In this document: in pieces, positions 24,261 through 34,174 of the stretch
Layout: every line of letters begins with the position of its first letter
How positions within the stretch are numbered: position 1 is the stretch's first letter
Origin: Pseudomonadota bacterium
GTDB taxonomy: Bacteria > Pseudomonadota > Gammaproteobacteria > Burkholderiales > Sulfuriferulaceae
Assembly (NCBI GenBank): GCA_021801025.1
Contig: JAJYYK010000001.1
Location: 1-64,000, forward strand
Length of the DNA stretch: 64,000 bases
Direction: 5' to 3'
Notes under the pieces: model-generated
Seen by the model: the letters and a program-made list of their open reading frames with translations, nothing else
The model's database searches: none
What the model was told of the DNA's origin: nothing
Program-made: the position numbers and the translations under genes

Positions 24261-24809
24261 ATGAGTATCCCTCGAATAGGCATTGTCACCATCTCCGACC
24301 GCGCCAGCCGTGGCGAATATCAAGATCTTGGTGGTCCAGCCATCATCGAATGGCTGGAAAAGACACTGGTATCCCCCTGGCAAGCCGAATCTCGCATCGT
24401 GCCCGATGAACAACATCAAATCGAACGGACATTACAGGAGTTGGCCGATCAAGCACGGTGTTCCCTCATCGTCACTACCGGAGGAACAGGACCTGCTTTG
24501 CGTGATGTGACCCCGGAGGCCACCGAAGCCGTCTGCAACAAAATGTTGCCCGGTTTTGGCGAGTTAATGCGAATGGCATCATTAAAATTCGTTCCCACCG
24601 CGATATTGTCGCGTCAAACCGCTGGCATACGGGGGCACACTTTAATTGTTAACCTGCCCGGAAAACCCTCTGCGATTGCGGATTGCCTGAATGCAGTATT
24701 TCCAGCCATTCCCTACTGCATTGACCTCATCGAAGGCGGGCATCTCGATACCGATCCGCAACACTGCGTAGCGTTTCGGCCTGCCCATGCCAAAAAACCC
24801 TCAATTTAA
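24261..24809 (+). CDS. mog: Molybdopterin adenylyltransferase (MogA/MoaB type)
   Basis: A 182-residue MoCF-fold protein: RIGIVTISDRASRGEYQD at the N-terminus, then VTTGGTGPALRDVTPEAT and LPGKPSAI. It adenylates molybdopterin before MoeA adds molybdenum. The ATG at 24261 is two bases after the moeA stop, so the pair is coupled. It is followed 20 bp later by a second cysG. The GEYQD insertion and overall length fit MogA better than MoaB. Confidence 0.88.
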   Translation: MSIPRIGIVTISDRASRGEYQDLGGPAIIEWLEKTLVSPWQAESRIVPDEQHQIERTLQELADQARCSLIVTTGGTGPALRDVTPEATEAVCNKMLPGFGELMRMASLKFVPTAILSRQTAGIRGHTLIVNLPGKPSAIADCLNAVFPAIPYCIDLIEGGHLDTDPQHCVAFRPAHAKKPSI

Positions 24810-24829
24810 CCTGGAAAGCTCATTCAAGC

Positions 24830-26221
24830 ATGCGTTACCTTCCCCTGTTTCACGATGTCCGCAACCGCTGCTGTGTGCTCATTGGCGGCGGAGAGGTGGC
24901 TGTTCGAAAATTTACGCTTCTGCGTTCCGCTGGCGCTCTGGTGCGCGTCGTCTCCCCGGAAATCCACACTGAAATTCGCGCTGCGGTAGACGGTCAAAAC
25001 GTCATTCACCTGGCAGAAAAATTTCGCCCAGAACATTTGGATGACTGTGTATTGGTCATTTGCGCCACAGATGATGAAGAAGTTAACCGTCTGGCAGCGC
25101 AGGCCGCACGAACTCGCCACATTCCCGTCAATGTCGTAGACCAGCTCGAATTATGCAGCGTGATTGTTCCGGCCATCATTGACCGTGACCCCATCACCAT
25201 TGCAGTGTCGTCGAGCGGCAGCAGCCCCGTATTGGCGCGCTGGTTACGCACCAAAATTGAAGCGCTGGTACCTGCCTATATTGGAAAACTGGCCACATTT
25301 ATGGCTGAGCGACGTATTGCCATTCAGGATCAATTCGCCACCATGCAGCAGCGAAGGCGTTTTTGGGAAACCCTGCTGGAAAGCAACATCCCTTTTGCCC
25401 TGAGTCAGGGGCGAGAAAGCGATGCGGCCACACAATTTGAAGGCATGTTGAATCAAACCGTTGCCACGCCGGAAGCAGGCCGGGTGTTCCTGATTGGCGC
25501 CGGGCCTGGCGACCCGGATTTAATGACGGTGCGTGCGGTGCAACGTTTGCAACAAGCCGATGTGGTGGTGTACGACCGGCTGGTGGCACCGGCCATCATT
25601 GATCTGTCCCGGCGCGACGCGGACCGAATGTATGTCGGTAAAGACCACAGCGCTCACAGCGTGCCACAGGAAGAAATCAGCCAGCGCTTGGTTGATCTGG
25701 CGCGCTCGGGCAAAATTGTTGCCCGGCTGAAAGGTGGCGATCCGTTTATATTTGGCCGGGGCGGTGAAGAAATCCAGGCTCTGGCGGCGGCGGGCGTGCC
25801 TTTTGAAGTCGTACCCGGCATCACGGCTGCACTGGGATGTTCCGCCTACGCAGGCATACCGCTCACCCACCGCGATTACAGCCAATCCGTGCGTTTCATT
25901 ACCGGACACACTAAAGACGGCAAGGCAAAATTAGACTGGGCGAATCTGGCCGCAAGTCAAGACACGCTGGTGTTCTATATGGGTCTGGATAATTTGGCTG
26001 AAATCTGCACGCAACTGGTCGTGCATGGCTTACCCACAACACATGGCGCAGCGCTGATCGAGCAAGGCACCACCGAACACCAAAAAGTCATTGTGGGCAC
26101 AGTAACGACTTTGCCGGATAAAATCAGCACCGCACGATCTCCCTCATTGCTTATCGTGGGAAATGTAGTGCATTTGCACAACAGCCTGGCATGGTTCAAA
26201 AAACCCGGCACTGCCTATTAA
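24830..26221 (+). CDS. cysG: Trifunctional siroheme synthase CysG (copy 2)
   Basis: A complete 463-residue CysG with CVLIGGGEVAVRKFTLL (NAD-binding dehydrogenase/ferrochelatase part), VVDQLELCSVIVPAIIDRD, IGAGPGDPDLMTVRAVQ and [16 protein letters not shown] (methyltransferase). The N-terminal glycine motif (GGGEVAVRK) is more canonical than that of copy 1 (GGNETAARK). The two copies bracket the dsr cluster, one at each side. Two intact synthases suggest high siroheme demand by DsrAB, or separate assimilatory and dissimilatory supplies. It follows the mog gene by 20 bp. Confidence 0.92.
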   Translation: MRYLPLFHDVRNRCCVLIGGGEVAVRKFTLLRSAGALVRVVSPEIHTEIRAAVDGQNVIHLAEKFRPEHLDDCVLVICATDDEEVNRLAAQAARTRHIPVNVVDQLELCSVIVPAIIDRDPITIAVSSSGSSPVLARWLRTKIEALVPAYIGKLATFMAERRIAIQDQFATMQQRRRFWETLLESNIPFALSQGRESDAATQFEGMLNQTVATPEAGRVFLIGAGPGDPDLMTVRAVQRLQQADVVVYDRLVAPAIIDLSRRDADRMYVGKDHSAHSVPQEEISQRLVDLARSGKIVARLKGGDPFIFGRGGEEIQALAAAGVPFEVVPGITAALGCSAYAGIPLTHRDYSQSVRFITGHTKDGKAKLDWANLAASQDTLVFYMGLDNLAEICTQLVVHGLPTTHGAALIEQGTTEHQKVIVGTVTTLPDKISTARSPSLLIVGNVVHLHNSLAWFKKPGTAY

Positions 26222-26364
26222 ATTGATCGAAATAATGGGTATTGGCTTTTTACACAACACGATTTATAGTGCAGGTTGATTTGAACTGCATGATAGCAAA
26301 GTCACCGGACTGAAAACCAGTGAGTGGGGATACAATCGTCATCCTTTTAAGGAAAGGTAACACC

Positions 26365-26910
26365 GTGCGTCAATTGATGAATCTGGTGACAGGAATATTC
26401 ATTGCGGCAGGCGCAATGGCAAGCATTTCGGTGTGGGCGGCGCTCCCCATGAAACCCGGGCTTTGGGAAATACAGCCCAAGATACAGTTGCGGTCAGAAA
26501 ATGGGACAATGCCCGTTCCTGACATCAGCCAACTCATGCAAAATATGTCTCCTCAAATGCGCAATCAAATGGAAGCCATCATGCAAAAGCAGGGGGTGTC
26601 TATGGGTGATGACGGCAACCTGCAAGTCTGCACAACCCAGGACATGATCGCGCGCAACCGACTGCCCCAGAACAAGGGTTGCGAAAGCCTTGTTACCAAA
26701 ACATCTGGCAACAAATACAGCTTTCATTTCAGTTGTGGCACTCCCCCGACCACAGGCGAGGGGGACGTTGTGTTTCAGAATAGCGAGGCGTATACCTCCA
26801 GGGTGAAAATCACCCGCCAGGACCAGGGCGAGGGGCGTAGCGTGACCATGGAATCCAGTGCCAAATGGATAGGCGCTGATTGCGGCAACCTGAAACCGCC
26901 AGGAAATTAA
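26365..26910 (+). CDS. Secreted DUF3617-family protein
   Basis: A 181-residue protein with an N-terminal signal peptide (LVTGIFIAAGAMASISVWAA) and MKPGLWEIQ, the hallmark of DUF3617. Four or five cysteines in the mature part (QVCTTQDMI, KGCESLV, FSCGTPP, ADCGNL) probably form disulfides in the periplasm. The GTG at 26365 follows GGAAAGG by seven bases and is a better start than the upstream frame at 26320. Function of the family is unknown. Confidence 0.75.
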   Translation: MRQLMNLVTGIFIAAGAMASISVWAALPMKPGLWEIQPKIQLRSENGTMPVPDISQLMQNMSPQMRNQMEAIMQKQGVSMGDDGNLQVCTTQDMIARNRLPQNKGCESLVTKTSGNKYSFHFSCGTPPTTGEGDVVFQNSEAYTSRVKITRQDQGEGRSVTMESSAKWIGADCGNLKPPGN

Positions 26911-26933
26911 ATATTGGCAACGGAGGGAATCTC

Positions 26934-27623
26934 ATGAAAACCGGCTTGATATTCATTGTCGTCTCTCTGGTATTCACGCTTATACTGCCGGTCGCTGCAT
27001 GGGCGGACTCAGACGCTGGAGCCACATCCCCCAAAAGCTGTGAACCAAGTAACGTCACAGCGCTGTTACAGGATACCCCTGTCCACTACAGCTGTTTTGG
27101 TGGGTCAGGTGCCACCCGCCTTGTCAATCTGATGTTTGGCGATCAAATCTATATTACTGCGCACGGACGCGGCTCACGTGACTCGGACGACTCAGAGATG
27201 ACCCTCTTTTTTTCGTCAGATCGAAGCTGCCGGTTTGCAACAGGCACAACGATGGCGCTCAGCAATCCTTGCTTACTGATCAGCAGCACACTGCTCAATG
27301 GCAAAGTGGCAGGCTACACGAACACCTGTTCGTGGCTAGGCAGCCCCTATGCCCTGGCGCCAGCATCGAAGTGTCTGGCGGGGGGCAAGGCTAACAAAAC
27401 ATCGGGATCGATCACTATTACCAACTGGCCATCGGCACCACCACTCCGGGGTTTCGGCGTGCTTACGTTTCGCTTCTCGCCGGATGCGAACATCACGGGG
27501 TTCATCAACGACGAAAAATCAGCCACCGGGTTCAGCATGATCGCAATCCCATTGGCCGGGTCGGCAACCATGAAAGTGAATTACTGGACTGCCGAATACA
27601 GTGCCACACCTCATCCGGATTAA
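26934..27623 (+). CDS. Hypothetical secreted protein
   Basis: A 229-residue protein with a clear signal peptide (MKTGLIFIVVSLVFTLILP, cleavage near AAWADS) and several cysteines in a Ser/Gly/Thr-rich mature region. No recognised domain. A CGGAGGGA ribosome site precedes ATG 26934. It follows the DUF3617 gene by 23 bp on the same strand and is convergent with the PAP2 gene, whose stop is 2 bp away. Confidence 0.7.
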   Translation: MKTGLIFIVVSLVFTLILPVAAWADSDAGATSPKSCEPSNVTALLQDTPVHYSCFGGSGATRLVNLMFGDQIYITAHGRGSRDSDDSEMTLFFSSDRSCRFATGTTMALSNPCLLISSTLLNGKVAGYTNTCSWLGSPYALAPASKCLAGGKANKTSGSITITNWPSAPPLRGFGVLTFRFSPDANITGFINDEKSATGFSMIAIPLAGSATMKVNYWTAEYSATPHPD

Positions 27624-27625
27624 GG

Positions 27626-28153
27626 TTAAAACACCAAAAATGAAAGCACGGCCACAACACCACCCAGCGCCATGCCAGCCAAAACATCAGTGAGATAATG
27701 CAGGCCCAGCACTAAACGGGAAGCGGCCACCAGCAAGGTGAAGGGGATCAGCAACCAGGCCAGCGTCGGGTAGTAGGCAATGGCCACAACGCTAAAAGTG
27801 ACCGCATGTAAAGTGTGTCCGGATGGGAAGCTGAAACGGTCCAAAGGCACTGTCAAACAGTGGATGTTACAAAATTGATGGTGGGGTCGCGGTCGTACTG
27901 TTTTCTTTTTAAGCCATTTATACAACAGTGTCGCCGTCAAACCCGCCGCAATCATTTGCAAAATCACAGGTAAGGCCGTTTGCCCCGCCCACACATACAT
28001 GACGATCATCAGGATGTACCAAAATATCCCATCGCCCAGACGGCTGATATAGCGAAAAGCCCGCAACAATTCAGGATATCTGCCAACCCGGTTGAAGCGC
28101 CGGGTGACGCCCGCCTCATGTTCACCAATCCACTGCCAGCTCAGTCTTTCCAC
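27626..28153 (-). CDS. PAP2-family membrane phosphatase
   Basis: A 175-residue membrane protein with the acid-phosphatase signature KKKTVRPRPH, SFPSGHTLHA and SRLVLGLHYLTDVLAG, carrying the catalytic histidines. Members dephosphorylate lipid phosphates such as undecaprenyl pyrophosphate or phosphatidate. The GTG at 28153 is favoured by a CGGAGG site seven bases upstream; it overlaps the 3' end of the adjoining glycosyltransferase gene by 32 bp. Envelope lipid metabolism with the glycosyltransferase is likely. Confidence 0.8.
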   Translation of the reverse strand: MERLSWQWIGEHEAGVTRRFNRVGRYPELLRAFRYISRLGDGIFWYILMIVMYVWAGQTALPVILQMIAAGLTATLLYKWLKKKTVRPRPHHQFCNIHCLTVPLDRFSFPSGHTLHAVTFSVVAIAYYPTLAWLLIPFTLLVAASRLVLGLHYLTDVLAGMALGGVVAVLSFLVF

Positions 28154-29369
28154 TTCGTGCCTCCGTTTCAAGTATGGTTTGCAGGATGCATTCAAACCGC
28201 TCATGAACACCATCCCACGAGATAGACCCTGCCGTGTGTCGAGAGTTCATTCCCATTTTGCGGGCACGCATGGGGTCCTGCGCCAACGCCGTGGCTGCGG
28301 TCACAAAAGCCAGTTCATCATTGTATGCAGCCGTCATGCCATTTTCTCCATGACGGATGAGCACTTCAGCCGCAGCATAATGGTAGGCCACTACCGCCAA
28401 GCCGCTGGCCATGGCCTCGGCAGTCACGTTACCGTAAGTTTCTGTCATACTGGGAAACAGGAACACATCGCCCGAAGCATAATGTCGAGCCAGATCTTCA
28501 TGAGTGTGCATTCCACAGAATAACACATCAGGGTGTTTGGTTTGCAGCATTTGGCGCGCTGGGCCATCCCCCACAATCACCAAACGGGAATTGGGGTTAA
28601 TTGCATGCATCGCCGCATAGGCTTGAAACACCAGGGCCAGATTTTTTTCTGGTGCAACACGCCCCACGTACAATACTACCTGGGTATCTGTTTGCGCACC
28701 CCAACTGGCACGCAAAGCGGCATCACGCTTATCGGGATGAAATAATTCAACATCCACGCCGCGCGACACCACCTCCAGATTCCGATAACCATGCGCCTGC
28801 AGCGCGCGCCGCACGCCTTCGGTAGGCACCATCGTCACACCCGCTTTATTATGAAATTTCCGCAAGTAAGCCAAAATCGGCCTGCGTAACCAGCTGGCAC
28901 CATAATGTTGGCTATAACTGTGGAAATTGGTATGAAAATCAGTGCTTACCGGTAAGCGCAGCGCCTGTGCTGCGGTCAAAGCAGACCAGCCCAATGGCCC
29001 TTCGGTCGCAATATGTACCACATCAGGTCGTTTGAGTTTCCACAAGCGCAACAAAGCCGCTTTGGCAGGCAGACCTATTTTTAAACCCGGGTAACGCGGA
29101 ATCGGCACACCCATCTGGAGCACCTCTTCAAATTGCTCGTTGTGTATGGCGATATCCAGCGCACCCTGCCGCAGACGTATCAACTGAATCTGATGCCCCC
29201 GTTTTTGCAAATCGCTGACCTGACGCCCCAAAGTCATTGCTACCCCATTGATTTCCGGTGGATAAGTTTCTGTCACCAGGGCAATGCGCAAGGGTTGAGG
29301 GCGAGATGCAAAAATCTGCAATAAGAATTCTTCATTCATATGCGGCATTGTGCAAACGCCACGCGTCAT
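28122..29369 (-). CDS. GT4-family glycosyltransferase
   Basis: About 410 residues. The N-terminal Rossmann domain starts RIALVTETYPPEINGVAMTLGRQ; the C-terminal domain has VVLYVGRVAPEKNL, RLVIVGDGPAR and FPSMTETYGNVTAEAMASGLAVV, with the donor-binding Glu. Similar enzymes transfer mannose or glucose to diacylglycerol or phosphoinositol lipids; the acceptor is not known here. Three in-frame ATGs near 29369, 29348 and 29339 lack strong ribosome sites, so the start is uncertain. A related enzyme is at 35250. Confidence 0.82.
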   Translation of the reverse strand: MTRGVCTMPHMNEEFLLQIFASRPQPLRIALVTETYPPEINGVAMTLGRQVSDLQKRGHQIQLIRLRQGALDIAIHNEQFEEVLQMGVPIPRYPGLKIGLPAKAALLRLWKLKRPDVVHIATEGPLGWSALTAAQALRLPVSTDFHTNFHSYSQHYGASWLRRPILAYLRKFHNKAGVTMVPTEGVRRALQAHGYRNLEVVSRGVDVELFHPDKRDAALRASWGAQTDTQVVLYVGRVAPEKNLALVFQAYAAMHAINPNSRLVIVGDGPARQMLQTKHPDVLFCGMHTHEDLARHYASGDVFLFPSMTETYGNVTAEAMASGLAVVAYHYAAAEVLIRHGENGMTAAYNDELAFVTAATALAQDPMRARKMGMNSRHTAGSISWDGVHERFECILQTILETEARSGKTELAVDW

Positions 29370-29555
29370 TTTAATGAACGATACATGAAATTTTTATGAC
29401 AGGACGCCTGACACAGCTTTAAACCAAAACGGAGGATACGTTCTCTATGTGGCGCGCAACAAGCGAGCATACATAGTCATTGTATAAAGTTCGCACAGGT
29501 CAAAACCTTGCAAAATTTCAGACTAAACCCGTCATGATTAGGCTAAACTTACCCC

Positions 29556-31736
29556 ATGCCACCTATGATTGCTCTCATCGCACTGAACCTCCCCGTTGCC
29601 CAGCCTTTTGATTATTTAGCTGGCGATTTGTCTGCCGCCCACATTGGCTGCCGTGTGCGTGTGCCATTTGGCCAAAAGGAACGCATAGGCATTGTAGTGG
29701 GGATGCGTGAAGCCAGTGACAGGCCGTTAACCCAACTCAAAGCAGTGACTGCACTGCTCGATGAACAAACGCTCCTGCCGAACGACATGCTTGCCTTGTT
29801 GCGTTTCTGCAGTGATTACTACCATTATCCTTTGGGGCCTACGCTGTTTGCAGCCTTGCCCGGCCAGCTGCGAAAAGGGAAAGAAGCGGCAGTGCGCACC
29901 CACTTACAATTGAAATTAACGCCTTTAGGCGTGCAGCAAGGGGCGAAATTACCGATGCGCGCCAAGGCGCAGCGCGCATTGTATGCCCGTTTGTGCAAGG
30001 GCCCTTTGGCTGAGACTGCGCCTGAAGTAACGGCCCATGCTCGCAACCTGCTTAAAACATGGCTCATTGCAGCATGGATTGAAACAGCGCCATTAGACAT
30101 CCTGGATGCCTTGCCAAAACTACCCTTATCCAGCGCACCGGTTCTTAATTTTGCCCAGCAACAAGCCGTGGAACAGGTCCAAACCGCTTTGGGCCGCTAT
30201 GAAACATTCTTGCTGCATGGCGTGACGGGCAGCGGCAAAACCGAAGTCTATTTACATTTGGCGCAACAGGTGATTGCGCAAGGCGGGCAAGTCTTATTGC
30301 TGGTGCCGGAAATTCATCTCACCCCACAATTGACTGAGCAATTCAGTCAGCGTTTTGGCGCAGAACTGATTGCCACGCTTCACAGCGGACTGGGTGAAGC
30401 ACAACGCTTGCGACATTGGCTGGCTGCGCAGAATGGCACGGCAAAAATCGTACTGGGAACCCGGCTGGCCCTGTTTACCCCCATGCCGGCACTCCAACTT
30501 ATCGTGGTAGATGAAGAGCATGACAGTGGGTTTCATCAACAAGAAGGCCTTCGCTATGCTGCACGCGACATGGCAGTGGTACGTGCGCAACGTGCCCATA
30601 TTCCCATTGTGCTGGGTTCGGCCACACCGTCTCTGGAAAGTTGGCACAATGCACTAACCGGCCGCTATCAACGCATCACGCTCACTCAACGCGCCACTTC
30701 AATCACGATGCCCACTGTTCGTCTGATAGACAGCCGTGCCAACAAACCAATTGAAGGTCTCACCACCACTTTAGATGCCGCCTTGCAACAGAATCTTGCG
30801 CGTGGTCAGCAAAGCCTCGTATTCGCGAATCGCCGGGGTTATGCCCCGTCGCTGTACTGTCGCGATTGCGGCTGGGCGGCGGGATGCCCGCGCTGCAGTG
30901 CGAAACTGGTGTTGCATTTGCGTGAAAAGTCCTTACGCTGCCATCATTGCGGCTACCAACAAGCCATGGTCTTAGCCTGCCCAAATTGCGAAGGAAAAGA
31001 TTTGCACCCCGGTGGCGTGGCCACGCAACGACTGGAACAGCATTTATGTCACCGTTTTCCCACCGCACGGATTCTGCGGGTTGATCGGGACAGCACCCAG
31101 GGGGAAACCCGCTGGCTTACCATGCAGCAAGCCATACGCAATGGCGAAATTGATATCTTGATCGGCACCCAATTGCTCAGCAAGGGGCATGACTTCCCCG
31201 GTCTGAGTCTAGTGGGTATCATCGGTGCGGATGACGCCCTGTATAGCACCGACTTCCGTGCGACTGAACGCTTGTTTGCCCAGCTCATGCAAGTCGGGGG
31301 CCGCGCTGGACGGGCACAATGGCCGGGCGAAGTGTTGATTCAAACCCGCTTTCCCGATCACCCCCTGTACCAAGCCTTACAACAACACAATTATGCAGAA
31401 TATGCAGAAATTTTATTGGACGAGCGCAACACAGCAAGGTTACCGCCCTATTTTCATCTGGCGGCCTTGCGTGCCGATGCGCCAGCACTGATCGACGCGC
31501 TGGTTTTTCTGCAAACAGCACAACAGCATGCCCCGCAACAGGAAGGGGTGACGCTGTTCGACCCCACGCCTGACGCCATGCCACGCAAAGCCAACCGCGA
31601 CCGGGCTTTATTACTGGTACAATCTGCACACCGGGGATTGTTACAGCACTACCTGTCGCTCTGGATGCCTGCGTTATATGCCTTGCGCACAAAAAACATC
31701 CGCTGGCATCTGGATGTGGATCCACAACAAGTGTGA
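29556..31736 (+). CDS. priA: Primosomal replication helicase PriA
   Basis: A 726-residue helicase that restarts stalled forks. Visible: N-terminal DNA-binding domain (LPVAQPFDYLAG), Walker A GVTGSGKTEVY, DEEH box in VVDEEHDSGFHQQEG, zinc-binding cysteines CRDCGWAAGCPRCSAKL and CHHCGYQ...CPNCEGK, and GTQLLSKGHDFPGLSLVG. All motifs are intact. It ends just before argS. PriB, its partner in many relatives, is not present between rpsF and rpsR in this window. Confidence 0.95.
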   Translation: MPPMIALIALNLPVAQPFDYLAGDLSAAHIGCRVRVPFGQKERIGIVVGMREASDRPLTQLKAVTALLDEQTLLPNDMLALLRFCSDYYHYPLGPTLFAALPGQLRKGKEAAVRTHLQLKLTPLGVQQGAKLPMRAKAQRALYARLCKGPLAETAPEVTAHARNLLKTWLIAAWIETAPLDILDALPKLPLSSAPVLNFAQQQAVEQVQTALGRYETFLLHGVTGSGKTEVYLHLAQQVIAQGGQVLLLVPEIHLTPQLTEQFSQRFGAELIATLHSGLGEAQRLRHWLAAQNGTAKIVLGTRLALFTPMPALQLIVVDEEHDSGFHQQEGLRYAARDMAVVRAQRAHIPIVLGSATPSLESWHNALTGRYQRITLTQRATSITMPTVRLIDSRANKPIEGLTTTLDAALQQNLARGQQSLVFANRRGYAPSLYCRDCGWAAGCPRCSAKLVLHLREKSLRCHHCGYQQAMVLACPNCEGKDLHPGGVATQRLEQHLCHRFPTARILRVDRDSTQGETRWLTMQQAIRNGEIDILIGTQLLSKGHDFPGLSLVGIIGADDALYSTDFRATERLFAQLMQVGGRAGRAQWPGEVLIQTRFPDHPLYQALQQHNYAEYAEILLDERNTARLPPYFHLAALRADAPALIDALVFLQTAQQHAPQQEGVTLFDPTPDAMPRKANRDRALLLVQSAHRGLLQHYLSLWMPALYALRTKNIRWHLDVDPQQV

Positions 31737-31804
31737 ATTTGTCCGTGGTGGTTCTGGCCCGCTTTCGTTATAATCCAACCTCATCTCATTGGAATACCCC
31801 TATC

Positions 31805-33544
31805 TTGACACAGCACATTGATATTTCCACTCACCTGACGGTCCTGTTTACAGAGGCACTGCGCGCTGTCGCACCCGAAGCACACGACGAGCTTTTTACA
31901 ATTGAACGCCCTCGTGACGCCGCACACGGGGATTTTGCCTGCAATGTGGCGCTCAAACTGGCAAAGCGACTACGCTGTCAACCTCGTACGTTAGCCACAC
32001 AAATTCAAACAGCACTTCCTGTTTCTGACTGGATAATCAAAACTGAAATAGCTGGCGCAGGCTTCATCAACATTTTTCTGCACCCCTTCGCATACCAGCA
32101 AACGCTTACTCATATTCTGCAAGCCGCCGATCAGTATGGGCACAACAATTTGGGTGCGGGCCGATCAGTACAAGTCGAATTCGTCTCTGCCAACCCCACA
32201 GGGCCGTTGCATGTGGGTCATGGACGTGGTGCGGCATATGGCGCAAGTCTGGGCAATATTTTAGCGGCGTCCGGCTTTGCAGTTTCACGCGAATATTATG
32301 TCAATGATGCTGGCCGGCAAATGGATATTTTGGCTTTATCGACATGGTTGCGTTATCTGGAATTGTGTGGCGAAACACCTCTTTTTCCGAAAAATGCCTA
32401 CCAGGGCGATTATGTGCGCGACATGGCCCGTGCTGTTTTGGCACAACACGGCACCCGTTATCAACACCCCACTGCTGCCGTGATGGCGCAAGTGCCCGAT
32501 TTTGAAACCGCACCGGACGCTTATCTCGATCAGCTGATTGCCAATGCAAAACAATTACTGGCCGCAGATTACTCCACAATTCATCAATTTGCGCTCAACG
32601 AGCAACTAAATGATTGCCGGGAAGATTTAAACGAATTTGGTGTCAGATTCGACCAGTGGTTTTCTGAGCAATCGCTGTTTGATAGTGGCGTGGTGCAACG
32701 AACACTGGAAATGCTGGATAGAGGCGGACATCTTTATACCCGGAATGGTGCGCGCTGGTTCCGTTCCACTCAGTTTGGTGACGAAAAAGACCGTGTGGTG
32801 CAACGCGAAAATGGCCTGTACACTTATTTCGCATCGGACATTGCATACCATTTACATAAATTAGAACGTGGTTTTGACTGGCTCATTGATATTTGGGGTG
32901 CAGACCACCATGGCTATATTGCACGCGTAAAAGGTGCGCTGCAAGCCTTGGGGCAAAACCCTGACACACTCACTGTGGCTTTGGTTCAATTTGCCGTGCT
33001 GTATCGCAATGGTGAAAAAGCTGCCATGTCCACTCGCTCTGGCGATTTTGTCACCTTGCGCGAATTGCGCGCCGAAGTAGGTAATGATGCCGCACGTTTT
33101 TTCTATATTTTGCGAAAATCAGACCAGCATCTTGATTTTGATTTGGATTTAGCCAAATCACGCACCAACGATAACCCGGTTTATTATATACAATATGCCC
33201 ATGCACGCATCTGTAGCGTATTAAATAAATGGGGTGGCGATGCACAGTCATTGACAGGGACTGACTGCAGTCCACTCACCAGCCTTTACGAAATTGACTT
33301 GCTGAAACACTTGTCCGATTACCCCCAAGTGATAGAATCTGCTTCACGGGAACTGTCGCCCCATCTGTTAGCTTATGCGCTGAAGGATATTGCCACCGCT
33401 TTGCATGCCTATTACAACGCTGAACAATTCTTGCTGGATGACCTGGCACTACAAAACGCACGATTGACTTTGATTACCGCGACGCGCACCGTCCTGTCCA
33501 ATGGACTTAATTTATTGGGCATTTCTTGCCCAGACCACATGTAG
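31805..33544 (+). CDS. argS: Arginyl-tRNA synthetase
   Basis: A class I synthetase with the HIGH-type signature (SANPTGPLHVGHGRGAAYG) and the KMSKS-equivalent region (KAAMSTRSGDFVTL), plus a C-terminal DALR anticodon domain. The frame is open back to 31733, overlapping the priA stop, but the family normally begins close to LTQHIDISTHLTVLF; a TTG at 31805 lies there, and a TATAAT at 31769-31774 could be the -10 of an argS promoter. The start remains uncertain; a GTG at 31733 would add 24 residues. Confidence 0.9.
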   Translation: MTQHIDISTHLTVLFTEALRAVAPEAHDELFTIERPRDAAHGDFACNVALKLAKRLRCQPRTLATQIQTALPVSDWIIKTEIAGAGFINIFLHPFAYQQTLTHILQAADQYGHNNLGAGRSVQVEFVSANPTGPLHVGHGRGAAYGASLGNILAASGFAVSREYYVNDAGRQMDILALSTWLRYLELCGETPLFPKNAYQGDYVRDMARAVLAQHGTRYQHPTAAVMAQVPDFETAPDAYLDQLIANAKQLLAADYSTIHQFALNEQLNDCREDLNEFGVRFDQWFSEQSLFDSGVVQRTLEMLDRGGHLYTRNGARWFRSTQFGDEKDRVVQRENGLYTYFASDIAYHLHKLERGFDWLIDIWGADHHGYIARVKGALQALGQNPDTLTVALVQFAVLYRNGEKAAMSTRSGDFVTLRELRAEVGNDAARFFYILRKSDQHLDFDLDLAKSRTNDNPVYYIQYAHARICSVLNKWGGDAQSLTGTDCSPLTSLYEIDLLKHLSDYPQVIESASRELSPHLLAYALKDIATALHAYYNAEQFLLDDLALQNARLTLITATRTVLSNGLNLLGISCPDHM

Positions 33545-33556
33545 GAGCTTCAAAAC

Positions 33557-34174
33557 ATGGCACAATCCCGGAATAGCCCACCCAGAACAGACAGCTTGCA
33601 CAAGTCGGGAGGCATCTGGTCAGGTATTCTGATTGGCGTACTCATCGGACTCGCAGGCGCTGCGGCTGTCGCCGTATGGGTTGGGCGCAGCAACCCGTTT
33701 ACCGAGCACAACACAACCACCAGCAACGCCACCGCCAGCATTCAAACCCAGACTTCCGATGCTCAAGTTGTCGATCCGGTTAGCCATGCCCTGCCCGCAC
33801 AATCAGGACAACATTATGATTTTTATAAAATATTGCCCGGGAAAGATGCCAGCGGGACGCGCCCGGATACTGCCCAGCCATCCACACCGACACCTGACCA
33901 AGTCGCCCCCCCCGGCACCAGGACAAGTTGGTTGCAAGCAGGTACTTTTGCAGACCCCCAAAAAGCGGACGACATGAAAGCCCAGTTGGCGTTGATGGGT
34001 TTAGAGTCAAGCATTCAGACCCTTGATTTGCCAGGAAAAGGAAGTGAATACCGTGTACGCTTGGGGCCTTTTAGTACAACCGAACTGGCAACGGTCCAGG
34101 CCAGTTTGGCTCAAAGCCATATCGATACCAAAGTCATGAAAACAGAGGCATCAACCACGTTACCCAATCACTAA
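33557..34174 (+). CDS. SPOR-domain membrane protein
   Basis: A 205-residue protein with a short cytoplasmic N-terminus, one membrane segment (IWSGILIGVLIGLAGAAAVAVWVG), a Pro/Thr/Ser-rich periplasmic linker and a C-terminal SPOR domain (SWLQAGTFADPQKADDMKAQL, YRVRLGPFSTTEL). SPOR domains bind denuded peptidoglycan at division sites (FtsN/DedD type). It lies between argS and dsbA, as in many betaproteobacteria. Its stop codon TAA abuts the left end of a miniature element. Confidence 0.85.
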   Translation: MAQSRNSPPRTDSLHKSGGIWSGILIGVLIGLAGAAAVAVWVGRSNPFTEHNTTTSNATASIQTQTSDAQVVDPVSHALPAQSGQHYDFYKILPGKDASGTRPDTAQPSTPTPDQVAPPGTRTSWLQAGTFADPQKADDMKAQLALMGLESSIQTLDLPGKGSEYRVRLGPFSTTELATVQASLAQSHIDTKVMKTEASTTLPNH

